Origin: a virus
IMG/VR virus record: IMGVR_UViG_3300042472_000278
Coordinates: 1 to 32,745 of that record
Direction: 5' to 3' (one strand)
Length of the DNA stretch: 32,745 nt
Shown: piece by piece, positions 8,196 through 15,505 of the stretch
Numbering within the stretch: position 1 is the stretch's first letter
Layout of the letters: each line of letters starts with the position of its first letter
Made by a program: the position numbers and the translations under genes
The notes under the pieces: generated by a model
Told to the model about the DNA's origin: nothing
Seen by the model: only the letters and a program-made list of their open reading frames with translations
The model's database searches: none

Positions 8196-8432
8196 TTAAT
8201 TAACAACTTGTGCCTCTGGTATATCTTCTGTAAACATTCTTACAAAGTCATCCTTTGAAATTATTGTAACTTCATCTCGTTCACTTTCCACATTGAACAC
8301 CTTGTAACCTTTGTAGTGTTCTTTATTGTAGAATGCTAAACCAAAGCAAAGCAAATAAAACTCTTTTTTCTTTTGCTCTTGTGGAATCTTTTTAATTAGC
8401 TTCTTAAATGTTCTTTCTATTTCTAAACTCAT
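8196..8432 (-). CDS. Unrecognised small protein, 78 residues
   Basis: The protein starts MSLEIERTFKKLIKKIPQEQ and ends in IPEAQVVN. The middle holds YLLCFGLAFYNKEHYKGYKV, which is mildly hydrophobic but not a convincing membrane helix. Its ATG overlaps the stop of the preceding gene (ATGA). I recognise no family. It is part of the short gene string between the sigma-like gene and the terminases and is probably co-transcribed with them. Confidence 0.7.
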   Translation of the reverse strand: MSLEIERTFKKLIKKIPQEQKKKEFYLLCFGLAFYNKEHYKGYKVFNVESERDEVTIISKDDFVRMFTEDIPEAQVVN

Positions 8433-8683
8433 TTAATTATTTGTTTTAACATTTTCTTTAAAATTAAGTATTCTCTTTTACTTAATATTTTTTCTGGAAT
8501 CATTGTATAACTATTTTCGTTATGCTTATGTATCCTTATAATTAAATCTTCTTTTAGTGCTTCTAATTCACTTCTAAGTATTCCATTTTCATATTTAAGC
8601 GTAGAAAGTTCTATTTCTGTTTTATTAAACATTATAACAAAATCATTAAAACCAATGTCTTTTACTTTAGTTTTCATATTCAT
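8429..8683 (-). CDS. Small coiled-coil protein, 84 residues
   Basis: The protein begins MNMKTKVKDIGFNDFVIMFN. Residues about 20-50 have a heptad-like pattern (NKTEIELSTLKYENGILRSE) pointing to a coiled coil, and the end is basic (KKMLKQIIK). A second ATG two codons in (8677) is an equally possible start. It overlaps the genes on both sides. I recognise no family. Function is unknown. Confidence 0.65.
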   Translation of the reverse strand: MNMKTKVKDIGFNDFVIMFNKTEIELSTLKYENGILRSELEALKEDLIIRIHKHNENSYTMIPEKILSKREYLILKKMLKQIIK

Positions 8684-9056
8684 TATATATTTTTTGCATA
8701 TTACCTATGAATTCTCTCCAGCATGAACCACATTGAGTAGGCTCTTCTTTAACTCCAAACACTCTATTGTATATCGTTAAGAATTTAATTTGTTCACTTG
8801 GATTAATTGCCTCTCTATGTTTAACCTCAAAGAAGTTTGTTAAAAAGTTGTATTCATCCTCAACTAAACAAGATAATTTTTTGTAAGGGAATAATTTATT
8901 TAGTTTCTCTTTACGTTCATCACATTTACAGTCATCACCTGCAATAAACTTTACTAATGCTTTTATTCCTGTTGCAGTAGTTATCTTTTCAATAGTATCC
9001 CCTAATCCTTTAGACGCTTCTATTTGTTCTTTTGTTCTTCTTACTCTCTTTGCCAT
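8667..9056 (-). CDS. Cys-containing protein found near terminases in Bacteroidota phages
   Basis: This 129-residue protein begins with a basic stretch MAKRVRRTKEQIEASKGLGD. It contains two cysteine groups: CKCDERKEKLN near residues 43-53 and CGSCW near 112-116. The pairs CxC and CxxC could bind one metal ion. I recall similar proteins beside terminase genes in other Bacteroidota phages, always without an assigned role. A part in packaging or late regulation is possible, as it is encoded immediately after the sigma-like gene and before the terminases. Confidence 0.65.
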   Translation of the reverse strand: MAKRVRRTKEQIEASKGLGDTIEKITTATGIKALVKFIAGDDCKCDERKEKLNKLFPYKKLSCLVEDEYNFLTNFFEVKHREAINPSEQIKFLTIYNRVFGVKEEPTQCGSCWREFIGNMQKIYNEYEN

Positions 9057-9061
9057 TTTAC

Positions 9062-9601
9062 TTATATTAATTCGTAATCCTTATTCAAATAATCTTCATA
9101 GCTTTCGCCTACATTCTCTCTTAACTTTTGCTTACACCTCTTTAACGTTGTAAATATAGTCATGTAATGAATATTAGACTTTTCAGCTATTTTCCTTATA
9201 CTTAACTTTCTCTCGGTATAAATATCAAACGTTAATTTGTCGAAAGGGTGCCAATTTAAAGTTTCTTCGTTTATCTTTAACTTTATATTCTCGTAGGCTT
9301 CTTGTTCATCTAAAGTGCTTTCTTCATCTGTTAAGAATCTACATTCGTCAATCGGTAACTTCTTTTTAATTAAAACCTTTTTGTACCTATCAAAGTCGCC
9401 ATGTAACGTTCTTAACATCATGTAAACATATGAACGGTTAACTTTACCATTGTTAACGCATTTATCGATATGGTTACATCTAATTACTTTCATGTACATT
9501 TCTTGCACTATGTCTTCGCTGAATGTATGCTCTCCAAACTTTTCAACTATTGCTACCCATTGTTTATGTTGAGCAGCTAGTATGTTAATTTGATTTACCA
9601 A
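9062..9601 (-). CDS. Phage RNA polymerase sigma factor-like protein
   Basis: This 179-residue protein resembles small ECF-type sigma factors. An N-terminal region carries EDIVQEMYMKVIRCNHIDKC (region 2-like, residues about 29-48). A C-terminal helix-turn-helix carries LSIRKIAEKSNIHYMTIFTT (region 4-like, about residues 133-152). A sigma factor would direct host RNA polymerase to chosen promoters. The gene stands directly before the packaging and structural genes, so late-gene activation is the natural guess. No ATG occurs before the conserved part. The best start is TTG at 9601, which overlaps the stop of the upstream 37-residue gene (TTGGTAA). Confidence 0.7.
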   Translation of the reverse strand: MVNQINILAAQHKQWVAIVEKFGEHTFSEDIVQEMYMKVIRCNHIDKCVNNGKVNRSYVYMMLRTLHGDFDRYKKVLIKKKLPIDECRFLTDEESTLDEQEAYENIKLKINEETLNWHPFDKLTFDIYTERKLSIRKIAEKSNIHYMTIFTTLKRCKQKLRENVGESYEDYLNKDYELI

Positions 9602-9708
9602 AACAGACGTAAAAATTGTTCAAACATCATTACTTTATTAGCACCTTTTAAGTACATTCCGTAAACTATCTTTCGAGCTTTCTTTGGTAGTTGCTTACTT
9701 CGTTTCAT
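9595..9708 (-). CDS. Small basic protein, 37 residues
   Basis: The ATG at 9708 overlaps the stop of the upstream gene (ATGA), and the TAA at 9595 overlaps the TTG start of the sigma-like gene. The protein begins MKRSKQLPKKARKIVYGMYL and ends in FEQFLRLFW. It is rich in Lys and Arg. No family is recognised. The tight overlaps on both sides make it likely to be translated and to couple translation into the sigma-like gene. Confidence 0.6.
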   Translation of the reverse strand: MKRSKQLPKKARKIVYGMYLKGANKVMMFEQFLRLFW

Positions 9709-9890
9709 TTCTTTGTTTTAAAATCTTTGTAGAACTTCAAAATGTGTAAGTACATCTGTTGCATTTGTTCACTCTCATCATACCAAAGCATACAAGTTTT
9801 GTGAACATCCTGAAACGTACCGTAGTCTGTTATTATCCAACGTCTTAACGGTAGCTGTAAAATTTGTTTAAGAAGCTCTCTGTTTTCCAT
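9705..9890 (-). CDS. Small protein, 61 residues, behind a probable leaderless promoter
   Basis: The protein begins MENRELLKQILQLPLRRWII and ends KDFKTKK. It is helical and mildly basic, with no recognised family. A TATATTTG element ends only four bases before its ATG, so transcription should begin at or very near the start codon. It is the first gene of a unit that continues through the sigma-like gene towards the terminases, and may act early in the switch to late expression. This last point is inference. Confidence 0.65.
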   Translation of the reverse strand: MENRELLKQILQLPLRRWIITDYGTFQDVHKTCMLWYDESEQMQQMYLHILKFYKDFKTKK

Positions 9891-9894
9891 GAAG

Positions 9895-9902
9895 CAAATA
9901 TA
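9895..9902 (-). promoter_or_regulatory. Bacteroidota promoter -7 element (TATATTTG), leaderless
   Basis: TATATTTG on the minus strand matches the Bacteroidota consensus TAnnTTTG. It is followed by CTTC and then the ATG at 9890, leaving no room for a 5' leader. No clear TTG -33 element is seen at the usual distance. Confidence 0.55.
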
Positions 9903-9912
9903 ATAATCTTTT

Positions 9913-10047
9913 TTAATTTGAATCTATTTCTTTGTTTTTTTCTTCAATGTATATCTCAAGCATCTGCTCAATACTTGCACCTAAATACTTTTCGCCATTT
10001 TCTCTAAACCACATAAAGAAGTTTTTTAATGTTTCAAATTCGTTCAT
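9913..10047 (-). CDS. Small acidic protein, 44 residues
   Basis: The frame starts with ATG at 10047, overlaps the end of the upstream gene by 14 bases, and stops with TAA at 9913. The protein begins MNEFETLKNFFMWFRENGEK and ends in EEKNKEIDSN. It is probably the last gene of the unit that starts at 15294, as the next promoter follows at 9902. No family is recognised. Confidence 0.6.
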   Translation of the reverse strand: MNEFETLKNFFMWFRENGEKYLGASIEQMLEIYIEEKNKEIDSN

Positions 10048-10273
10048 TTTCTATAAATTTTATTACTTGTTCTTTTGTTTCAAATTTAACTATCTCATAC
10101 TTATTAATTTCAAAGTTAAAATAAATTACTGATAAATCTTTAATTGACTGCTCTAGGAAGCATTGTTTACAACTTATACATCTACCTTTGTCTGCTTTAA
10201 CTTGGTACTTTCTATTATTTATTTGATAGGCTTCTAATGGTTTTTCAATCTTACAGTAAAAACATTTCTTCAT
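10034..10273 (-). CDS. Small zinc-finger-like protein, 79 residues
   Basis: The protein has two Cys pairs: CFYC at residues 4-7 and CISCKQC at about 32-38. The spacing (CxxC, about 24 residues, CxxCxxC) suggests a single zinc-binding knuckle of the HNH-adjacent type often seen beside phage endonucleases. The C-terminal half (FNFEINKYEIVKFETKEQVI) has no recognised motif. It follows ninG. Nucleic acid binding is plausible, not shown. Confidence 0.65.
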   Translation of the reverse strand: MKKCFYCKIEKPLEAYQINNRKYQVKADKGRCISCKQCFLEQSIKDLSVIYFNFEINKYEIVKFETKEQVIKFIENERI

Positions 10274-10309
10274 GTTAAATTTTTTTAATTTTCTTTACAC
10301 GTTTTAATT

Positions 10310-10828
10310 TCATGTAAAGTCTTTTATCTTTTGTTTATACGTTTCTATTAATTGTTTTAGTTCATCTACTGTAAACTTTCTTGTTAATTGTGAATCTACA
10401 GTTAATTTTTCAAATGCTTCATAACCTATTTTTTTAACTAGATTTTCACGATACTTTAAAAGATTACCATGTAAGAAAGTGTTGCAGTATTCACATTGTA
10501 AATTTACGTTGTTTTCGTCAAATCTAACGTTAAAATGTCCACCAGCTGAATACATATGACCAGCATTTTCTTTTAATGCTTTCTTATCACAACTTATACA
10601 ATTTTTTCCTTTATCCCTTAAACGAATATATTTATTAAATACTTGTTGAGCTAGTTTTAAATAGTCTTGAACGGTTAATAAATCTTCTTTTGCTTTCTTT
10701 TTCTTTTCGTTCCATGCTTTCAACTTTGTTTGTTCTGCAAAGTGTTTTATACATTCATCGTTTACCATGCAGTATTTTTGATTAAACCATTTAGGCTCAA
10801 ACTTTTGTTTACATTGTTTACATCTCAT
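10310..10828 (-). CDS. ninG: NinG/Rap-type recombination endonuclease
   Basis: NinG (Rap) is a Holliday junction/branched-DNA nuclease of lambdoid phages. This protein starts MRCKQCKQKFEPKWFNQKYC with an N-terminal zinc finger, followed by a basic helix. A C-terminal HNH-like core follows, with CISCDKK, then AGHMYSAGGHFNVRFDENNV, then LQCEYCNTFLHGN, the pattern of the family. I choose the ATG at 10828, which overlaps the methyltransferase stop (ATGA). An ATG five codons upstream (10843) is possible. It is a common replication-associated gene in Bacteroidota phages and acts in recombination or replication fork processing. Confidence 0.85.
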   Translation of the reverse strand: MRCKQCKQKFEPKWFNQKYCMVNDECIKHFAEQTKLKAWNEKKKKAKEDLLTVQDYLKLAQQVFNKYIRLRDKGKNCISCDKKALKENAGHMYSAGGHFNVRFDENNVNLQCEYCNTFLHGNLLKYRENLVKKIGYEAFEKLTVDSQLTRKFTVDELKQLIETYKQKIKDFT

Positions 10829-11871
10829 AACTTTGATAACCATTGTTTGTAAATCTGTTCTGCTATTTTACCAGTCATTAAAGGAGGGACTGACATTCCG
10901 ATTAAATATTCAGGTTTTAATTTTAAAAAATTATAATCCATAGGATAGCTTCCAATTAAACAATATTCATATTTATTTAATGGCCTACAAACTTCTGAAT
11001 GATAAGTATAGTTAGTTTGTGCTGGAATAGTATTTGCAACTTTTTCATTTGATAATCTAATCCAATTAAAAAAACTACCATTAGCAACTGTTGAAAAACT
11101 TTGTCCAGGTTTTGTTAAATGCCAATATTTTAAAGCTGTTGCAGTTGTATTAGCATCTTGAATATTATCTGTTTGTTCATCTATTTCTTTAAATGGTATT
11201 TCTTTTTCATTAAAATTTAATTCAAGTTTCGGCAATTGTATAAACATATCTACAGCTTCCATAAATTTAGGTGCTAAATCTTTGCGTAAAGCAATAAAAA
11301 ACACTCTTTCTCTACGTTGTGGCACTCCCATTTTAGAGGCATTCAATAGAAAGTGTTGACACGTATAACCTGCTTCATCAAATGCTTTGTAAATTTCAAT
11401 TACATATTTTTTCGCTTCTCCTAATAGCAAACCTTTTACATTTTCAGCAACTACTACTTTAGGCTGCAATTCTTTTGCAAGGTCTATAAAGTCAAAAAAT
11501 AGAGTATCTAAAACTTGCAACTCCTGACCTTCACGAAACTTTTTTTCTTTTCCCCAATCCTTTTCACGATTACCAGCCATACTAAACGAGCTACAAGGTG
11601 GCGAACCATCTAATATATCCAATTCATACAATTCTTTAGGTAAATCTTTACGCTTTGAAAAGGTTGTAATGCTTTCTAAATAGCTAAATTTCGGATTATG
11701 ATTTTCTTTGTAAACCTCTACCATTTTTGGGTCAATATCATTGTGACCTATTACATCAAATCCAGCTAATTTGTAACCCATTGTTGAACCACCACCACAA
11801 GCAAAACAACTAAATACTTTCCCTTTATCTTTTGTGAAGTTTGCCTCACTTAATTTCCAATTATAATACAT
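10825..11871 (-). CDS. DNA cytosine-5 methyltransferase
   Basis: This 348-residue enzyme adds a methyl group from S-adenosylmethionine to C5 of cytosine. Motif I is FSCFACGGGSTMGYKLAGF from residue 20. Motif IV is DGSPPCSSFSMAG with catalytic Cys93. Motif VI is AENVKGLL (142-149). Motif VIII is QRRERVFF (185-192). Motif X lies near the end in PPLMTGKIAEQIY. All key residues are present, so it should be active. There is no cognate restriction gene of known type next to it. It probably protects phage DNA from host restriction. It overlaps ninG and is co-transcribed with the replication genes. Target sequence cannot be told from sequence alone. Confidence 0.95.
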   Translation of the reverse strand: MYYNWKLSEANFTKDKGKVFSCFACGGGSTMGYKLAGFDVIGHNDIDPKMVEVYKENHNPKFSYLESITTFSKRKDLPKELYELDILDGSPPCSSFSMAGNREKDWGKEKKFREGQELQVLDTLFFDFIDLAKELQPKVVVAENVKGLLLGEAKKYVIEIYKAFDEAGYTCQHFLLNASKMGVPQRRERVFFIALRKDLAPKFMEAVDMFIQLPKLELNFNEKEIPFKEIDEQTDNIQDANTTATALKYWHLTKPGQSFSTVANGSFFNWIRLSNEKVANTIPAQTNYTYHSEVCRPLNKYEYCLIGSYPMDYNFLKLKPEYLIGMSVPPLMTGKIAEQIYKQWLSKL

Positions 11872-11882
11872 ATTATTTTTTT

Positions 11883-12149
11883 TTAAAGTTCTCTAATAAA
11901 ATCGCAATCGTTATCTAAAAAATTCAAGTGTATTCCTATTTCATCCCCAAAAGCAAAACTCCAAACTATTAACTCGTTTAATTCGTCTGATGTCATATCT
12001 AAAGTTGAAACATTAGGATTAAAACCAGCATACTCTTTTAAAAATCTATCTACTTCTTTAATAGTTTTTGAATCTCTTAACTCTATTAATCTTGTGTGTA
12101 TCTTTTCAAGGCAAATACCTTTGTAGAATTTAATTAATCTTTTGTTCAT
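11883..12149 (-). CDS. Unrecognised protein, 88 residues
   Basis: The protein begins MNKRLIKFYKGICLEKIHTR and ends acidic (DNDCDFIREL). It looks helical and soluble, with charged faces and no signal peptide. I recognise no family. It lies between two replication-unit genes, 11 bases before the methyltransferase and one base after the 95-residue protein, so it belongs to the same operon. Confidence 0.7.
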   Translation of the reverse strand: MNKRLIKFYKGICLEKIHTRLIELRDSKTIKEVDRFLKEYAGFNPNVSTLDMTSDELNELIVWSFAFGDEIGIHLNFLDNDCDFIREL

Positions 12150-12150
12150 C

Positions 12151-12438
12151 TTATTTGCTTATTGTGGCTCTTACTTCTTCGCCTAGTTGTTTTCTTAATT
12201 TATATTTATAACCTCTTAAAGTTTCGTTTTCCTCTTGTAAGCGTTGGCGACATCTTCTTATCGTTTCTGGACTTGTTAACTCTCCATTTATTAACATATC
12301 TAAAAAGTCTTTTTTATCTTCTATATTGCATGAATCTTCAGACCATATAATTGATATTAATAATCTATCACAATCTTTAGCATCTTTGTTTACTTCTAAA
12401 ATACTTTTTACTCTTTGTTTTACTTCGTTGTTAATCAT
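12151..12438 (-). CDS. Conserved small phage protein, 95 residues
   Basis: The protein begins MINNEVKQRVKSILEVNKDA and contains the pattern SPETIRRCRQRLQEENETLR followed by GYKYKLRKQLGEE. I recall this pattern from proteins encoded beside primase-helicase genes in many Bacteroidota phages, but none has an assigned function. The RR.R..LQEE segment suggests a nucleic-acid-binding or helicase-contact helix. This is inference. Confidence 0.7.
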   Translation of the reverse strand: MINNEVKQRVKSILEVNKDAKDCDRLLISIIWSEDSCNIEDKKDFLDMLINGELTSPETIRRCRQRLQEENETLRGYKYKLRKQLGEEVRATISK

Positions 12439-12608
12439 TTCTCTATTTGTTTTAATTCGTCAATAGTACTAATTATTTTGTAAGGTTGTGCTACTATAAA
12501 GCCACAAAAACTTTTTTCTAATCTTATCCAACCTTTAATAAAGTAAATATTATTACCTATTACTTCTTTGTGAAATCCGTTTTCTTTTAAATATTTTTCT
12601 GTTAACAT
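12435..12608 (-). CDS. Small protein, 57 residues, after the primase-helicase
   Basis: I choose the ATG at 12608, giving MLTEKYLKENGFHKEVIGNN, ten bases after the primase-helicase stop. An upstream TTG/ATG pair at 12635-12630 would add nine residues inside that gene and looks less likely. The pattern 'KYLKENGF…FIKGWIRL' is one I associate with short proteins of unknown function in Bacteroidota phages and prophages. The end overlaps the next ATG (ATGA). Confidence 0.65.
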   Translation of the reverse strand: MLTEKYLKENGFHKEVIGNNIYFIKGWIRLEKSFCGFIVAQPYKIISTIDELKQIEK

Positions 12609-12618
12609 ATCTTTATTT

Positions 12619-14388
12619 TTAAAATGGTGCATCAAATTCTGTATTCGGTTTTATTGAATCAAATACTTCATATTCATCTATTACTTTTGATTTCTTTTTA
12701 ATCAAAGATTGATTAGTATTTAAACAACCGTCAACATAAAATCTTCTATTATCATTATTCCAATTGAACTTTGTTGAACTTGTTATTTTACCTTGAAAAT
12801 CATATTTCGTTTTTAAATTAATAACCATTGTGCAACCTGGTTCAATATCGTTTCCAAATTCTCTATAAACACACAAACCGTTATGTGTTTGATTTCTAAA
12901 ATCTGATGAACCACTTACAGAATATAAATCAGGAATATCATATTTACCCGTCTTTTCGTGTTTCTTCATCTTTGTAGGGTGTGCAACTAAAAATACATGA
13001 ACATTGTACTGAATACAAAATGAAGTTAATCTAGTTAATATTTGGTCAATTCCATCTTTACCCTGAAATCCTTTAGGCATTAACACTTTATTCCATGCGT
13101 CAATTATAAACATATTAATACCGAATGTAAACATTTGCTCTTTAAACTTTTCAAGTAACCAATCCCAATCAGGTGTTATGCTTTCTTCTGATGTTGTAAA
13201 ATATAGTTTCTCTTTACTCCATTCTGTATATTGATAAAGTTCGTTTTCAGTCATTTTATTTTTACCAAAGAAAGGTTTACCAACTGTTAAAGAAGCATAT
13301 TTTGAATTATATAAACCTAATGGATTATGTTCGGGGCTGAATATTGATAATTTATAGTCGTAATCATTTGCAATATTTAAAGCGTACCAATCTACAAAAC
13401 TACTTTTACCATGTGATGGAATACCTGTTACAACTGTTAATTGTCCCATCATTATACTAAAGTCTTTTTCAAAACCTCTAAACATTTCATTCTTTGGAAA
13501 TATTGTTTTTGGCATTCCCTCGTTATAAAGTCTTAAAGTTTCATCTAATAAGTCTAAAGTATTGAATGTTCCACCAATTGGAAAACGTTTTTTGTTGTTT
13601 ATAGAATCTTTGATTTTGGACGTTTTTAAATCATCGTTGGCATCTTTACCTATCCACTCAATAAAAGTGCATCTAAAACGACCTAAACGGTGTGAAATCT
13701 TATTTCTAACGTCAATACCTTTCTCATCATTATCTACTGCAATAATAAAATGCTCTATTTCTTTTAAATACTTTTCTGAATTAATCCAATAGTCATCATT
13801 ATCATTTGCTCCGTTAGGTAAAGAAATAACATTTTTAAATCCTGCTTCGTACATTGCTAAAACATCAAATTCTCCCTCAACAATGTAAACTTCTTTTTGA
13901 CCAATAATTGAATTTATATTATAAAATATTGGTTTACCTCCAGTATGTTGTGTGAATTTCTTATCTGATGAACGGTATTTTTTGTTAACTACTATTTCGC
14001 CCTCAAAATAATTAAATGTAATTGCGTTTTGTTTCTTCTGAACTTGTGGAAAATATATTTCTTCTTCTGATATTCCAAAATAATTTAAAGTTGTTTGACT
14101 AATCATCCTTTCACTCCAACACCATTTAACCAATTTATCAGATAATTGAGTATAATTTTTCCATTCTTGGGTTGGGTAAGTATATTTAGTTTGAATCTTA
14201 TCTAAATTACTTTCTCTAAATGTTAATGCTTCACAATAAAAACATTTTCCAATTCCAGAGTTGTGGTCTATTTTTAATGATTTATCTCTCTTATCTGTTC
14301 TAACCTCATCGCATTTAGGACATCTTATTGATTCTTTACCACTTAATTTTTTTAAGTCTAAAGTATTCCATTCTATAAAGTTGCTCAT
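12619..14388 (-). CDS. Replicative primase-helicase (T7 gp4-like)
   Basis: This 589-residue protein joins priming and DNA unwinding. A zinc finger comes first (Cys23, Cys26, Cys49, Cys52, with 22 residues between the pairs). A Toprim domain follows, with EGEFD at 171-175 and the DxD-type metal site VDNDEKG at 218-224. A RecA/DnaB-like helicase domain follows, with Walker A TGIPSHGKSS at 321-330 and a Walker B-like MFIIDAW about 100 residues later. The order and length match phage gp4-like bifunctional enzymes. It overlaps the helicase loader stop by one base (TAATG), consistent with joint action at the fork. All key motifs are intact. Confidence 0.93.
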   Translation of the reverse strand: MSNFIEWNTLDLKKLSGKESIRCPKCDEVRTDKRDKSLKIDHNSGIGKCFYCEALTFRESNLDKIQTKYTYPTQEWKNYTQLSDKLVKWCWSERMISQTTLNYFGISEEEIYFPQVQKKQNAITFNYFEGEIVVNKKYRSSDKKFTQHTGGKPIFYNINSIIGQKEVYIVEGEFDVLAMYEAGFKNVISLPNGANDNDDYWINSEKYLKEIEHFIIAVDNDEKGIDVRNKISHRLGRFRCTFIEWIGKDANDDLKTSKIKDSINNKKRFPIGGTFNTLDLLDETLRLYNEGMPKTIFPKNEMFRGFEKDFSIMMGQLTVVTGIPSHGKSSFVDWYALNIANDYDYKLSIFSPEHNPLGLYNSKYASLTVGKPFFGKNKMTENELYQYTEWSKEKLYFTTSEESITPDWDWLLEKFKEQMFTFGINMFIIDAWNKVLMPKGFQGKDGIDQILTRLTSFCIQYNVHVFLVAHPTKMKKHEKTGKYDIPDLYSVSGSSDFRNQTHNGLCVYREFGNDIEPGCTMVINLKTKYDFQGKITSSTKFNWNNDNRRFYVDGCLNTNQSLIKKKSKVIDEYEVFDSIKPNTEFDAPF

Positions 14389-15062
14389 TATATTGAAAGT
14401 TTACTTAATAAATACTGCATATCTGACATATTATCTTCTGGTTTAGTTTCTGCTGGTTCATCATTCCAACACTCTCCATTTAACCAAGTTTTTGGTAATT
14501 TTCTATATTTAATATCAGGAGTTGATTTAATATAATTTGGTAAAACTACTTTAATTTTTTCTTTTACCTCATATGAAAGTTTATTAAATTTATCTTCACA
14601 TATTTTACGGTCATTTTTTTTATCATAAGTTTGCCAAAACCAATCAAAAGATATTGTTTCTTGTTTTATTGTTATATTGTTAATAGGTTTATCTATACAT
14701 ACAATGTCGTGGACTTGCTTTTGATTATGCTTTTGCAATGCTTTGTCTAGTGCTTTTGTATTTGCTTTTGTATTTTTTGCAATAGCAATTATGTTGCTTG
14801 AATATTGATTTTTTGATTTTTGTATTAATTTAATAAAACCCCAATCAATTAAATCATTTAATGTATTTGAAAATGTTCTATAATTTTTTATTCCAATAGC
14901 ATCTTTTGTCATTTCCATAGGTAACCCAAATTTTTCTTTCCACCCTAAACGATTACAATGTTCTATTATAAAAAAATACATTGCACTATGATTTGGATTT
15001 ATTTTTTCTGGATTCTCAAAACACCAATCGAACCAAGTTCGTGAAAGTTCGTAACTATTCAT
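14388..15062 (-). CDS. Replication initiator / helicase loader-like protein
   Basis: This 224-residue protein starts MNSYELSRTWFDWCFENPEK. The N-terminal 100 residues form a winged-helix-type segment (MTKDAIGIKNYRTFSNTLND, then LIDWGFIKLIQKSKN) common to replisome organisers. A variable linker follows. The C-terminus has FDWFWQTYDKKNDRKICEDK and LPNYIKSTPDIKYRKLPKTW, the usual end of DnaD/DnaT-like loaders. It lies next to the primase-helicase, which it would load at the origin. The start overlaps the stop of the preceding gene. Confidence 0.75.
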   Translation of the reverse strand: MNSYELSRTWFDWCFENPEKINPNHSAMYFFIIEHCNRLGWKEKFGLPMEMTKDAIGIKNYRTFSNTLNDLIDWGFIKLIQKSKNQYSSNIIAIAKNTKANTKALDKALQKHNQKQVHDIVCIDKPINNITIKQETISFDWFWQTYDKKNDRKICEDKFNKLSYEVKEKIKVVLPNYIKSTPDIKYRKLPKTWLNGECWNDEPAETKPEDNMSDMQYLLSKLSI

Positions 15063-15294
15063 ATGTATTTATTCTTTCATTTATAAAATCTAAAAAATCA
15101 CTTTTACTTTTAGTAAGAAATATATCTTTCATTTGACTATATAAATAAATCCTACCTAATAATATTTTACCTAATTCATCTTTTAATTCTATTGGTAATT
15201 CAAATTGCTCTAATACTAAAACAATGTAAGTAGATGGTAAATCTTTTAATTTTACTCCCTTATATTTACCAAAAGGGAAAACTTCGTAATACAT
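15055..15294 (-). CDS. DUF3820-like small protein
   Basis: The protein has PFGKYKGVKLKDLPSTYI at residues 7-24, the signature of the DUF3820 family (FGKYKG..L.dlP..Y), here in a 79-residue protein. Members are often encoded near phage exonuclease or replication genes and have no firm function. It is the first gene after the structured RNA at 15308-15404. Its ATG is about 15 bases past the terminator's U-run, so its expression probably depends on read-through or on that RNA. Confidence 0.75.
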   Translation of the reverse strand: MYYEVFPFGKYKGVKLKDLPSTYIVLVLEQFELPIELKDELGKILLGRIYLYSQMKDIFLTKSKSDFLDFINERINTYE

Positions 15295-15307
15295 AATAAT
15301 TAATTTT

Positions 15308-15404
15308 TAATAAAAAAGCCAAGCTAATAGGTGCGTGAGATAACCTATTAAGCCTGACTTATTTGTTGTTGTTATAAAATTTCTTTGGAAGTTCTCACGC
15401 TTCG
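15308..15404 (-). ncRNA. Structured small RNA or attenuator leader with complementary hairpin loops
   Basis: A consensus promoter (TTG, 17 bases, TATATTTG) ends at 15410, so a transcript should begin near 15404. It carries no plausible reading frame. Its 5' end folds GAAG(CGTGAGAA)CTTC (15389-15404). The middle is unpaired and A-rich. The 3' end is a long hairpin (15316-15360) with a 10-base loop TATCTCACGC followed by a T-run. The two loops are complementary over seven to eight bases (GCGTGAGA with TCTCACGC), which is GC-rich for such AT-rich DNA. It could be a stand-alone regulatory RNA or a leader that attenuates the replication genes. The family is not recognised. Confidence 0.65.
15311..15360 (-). 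terminator. Strong intrinsic terminator at the end of the structured RNA
   Basis: Arms 15343-15360 and 15316-15332 pair over 17 base pairs with two G-U pairs and one bulged base. The loop is 15333-15342. Six T on the minus strand follow. It would stop transcription just before the DUF3820-like gene at 15294. Confidence 0.85.
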
Positions 15405-15409
15405 TTATG

Positions 15410-15439
15410 CAAATATAATAAACTTTTTTAAATACAATA
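15410..15439 (-). promoter_or_regulatory. Bacteroidota promoter (TTG-N17-TATATTTG)
   Basis: The minus strand carries TTG, 17 bases, then TATATTTG at 15417-15410. Both the -33 and -7 elements match the Flavobacterium/Bacteroides vegetative consensus and spacing. It is the best promoter in the window. It drives the structured RNA. Confidence 0.75.
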
Positions 15440-15505
15440 CTTTTTTATTATTTTTTTTAAAATGTTATATAAATAATACTTTTACGTATAATAATAGATT
15501 AAATG

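Noticed and set aside
10310-11871. Methyltransferase plus HNH protein as a restriction-modification system
   Set aside because: The HNH protein matches NinG in zinc finger and core, which acts on branched DNA. There is no sequence-specific restriction enzyme signature.
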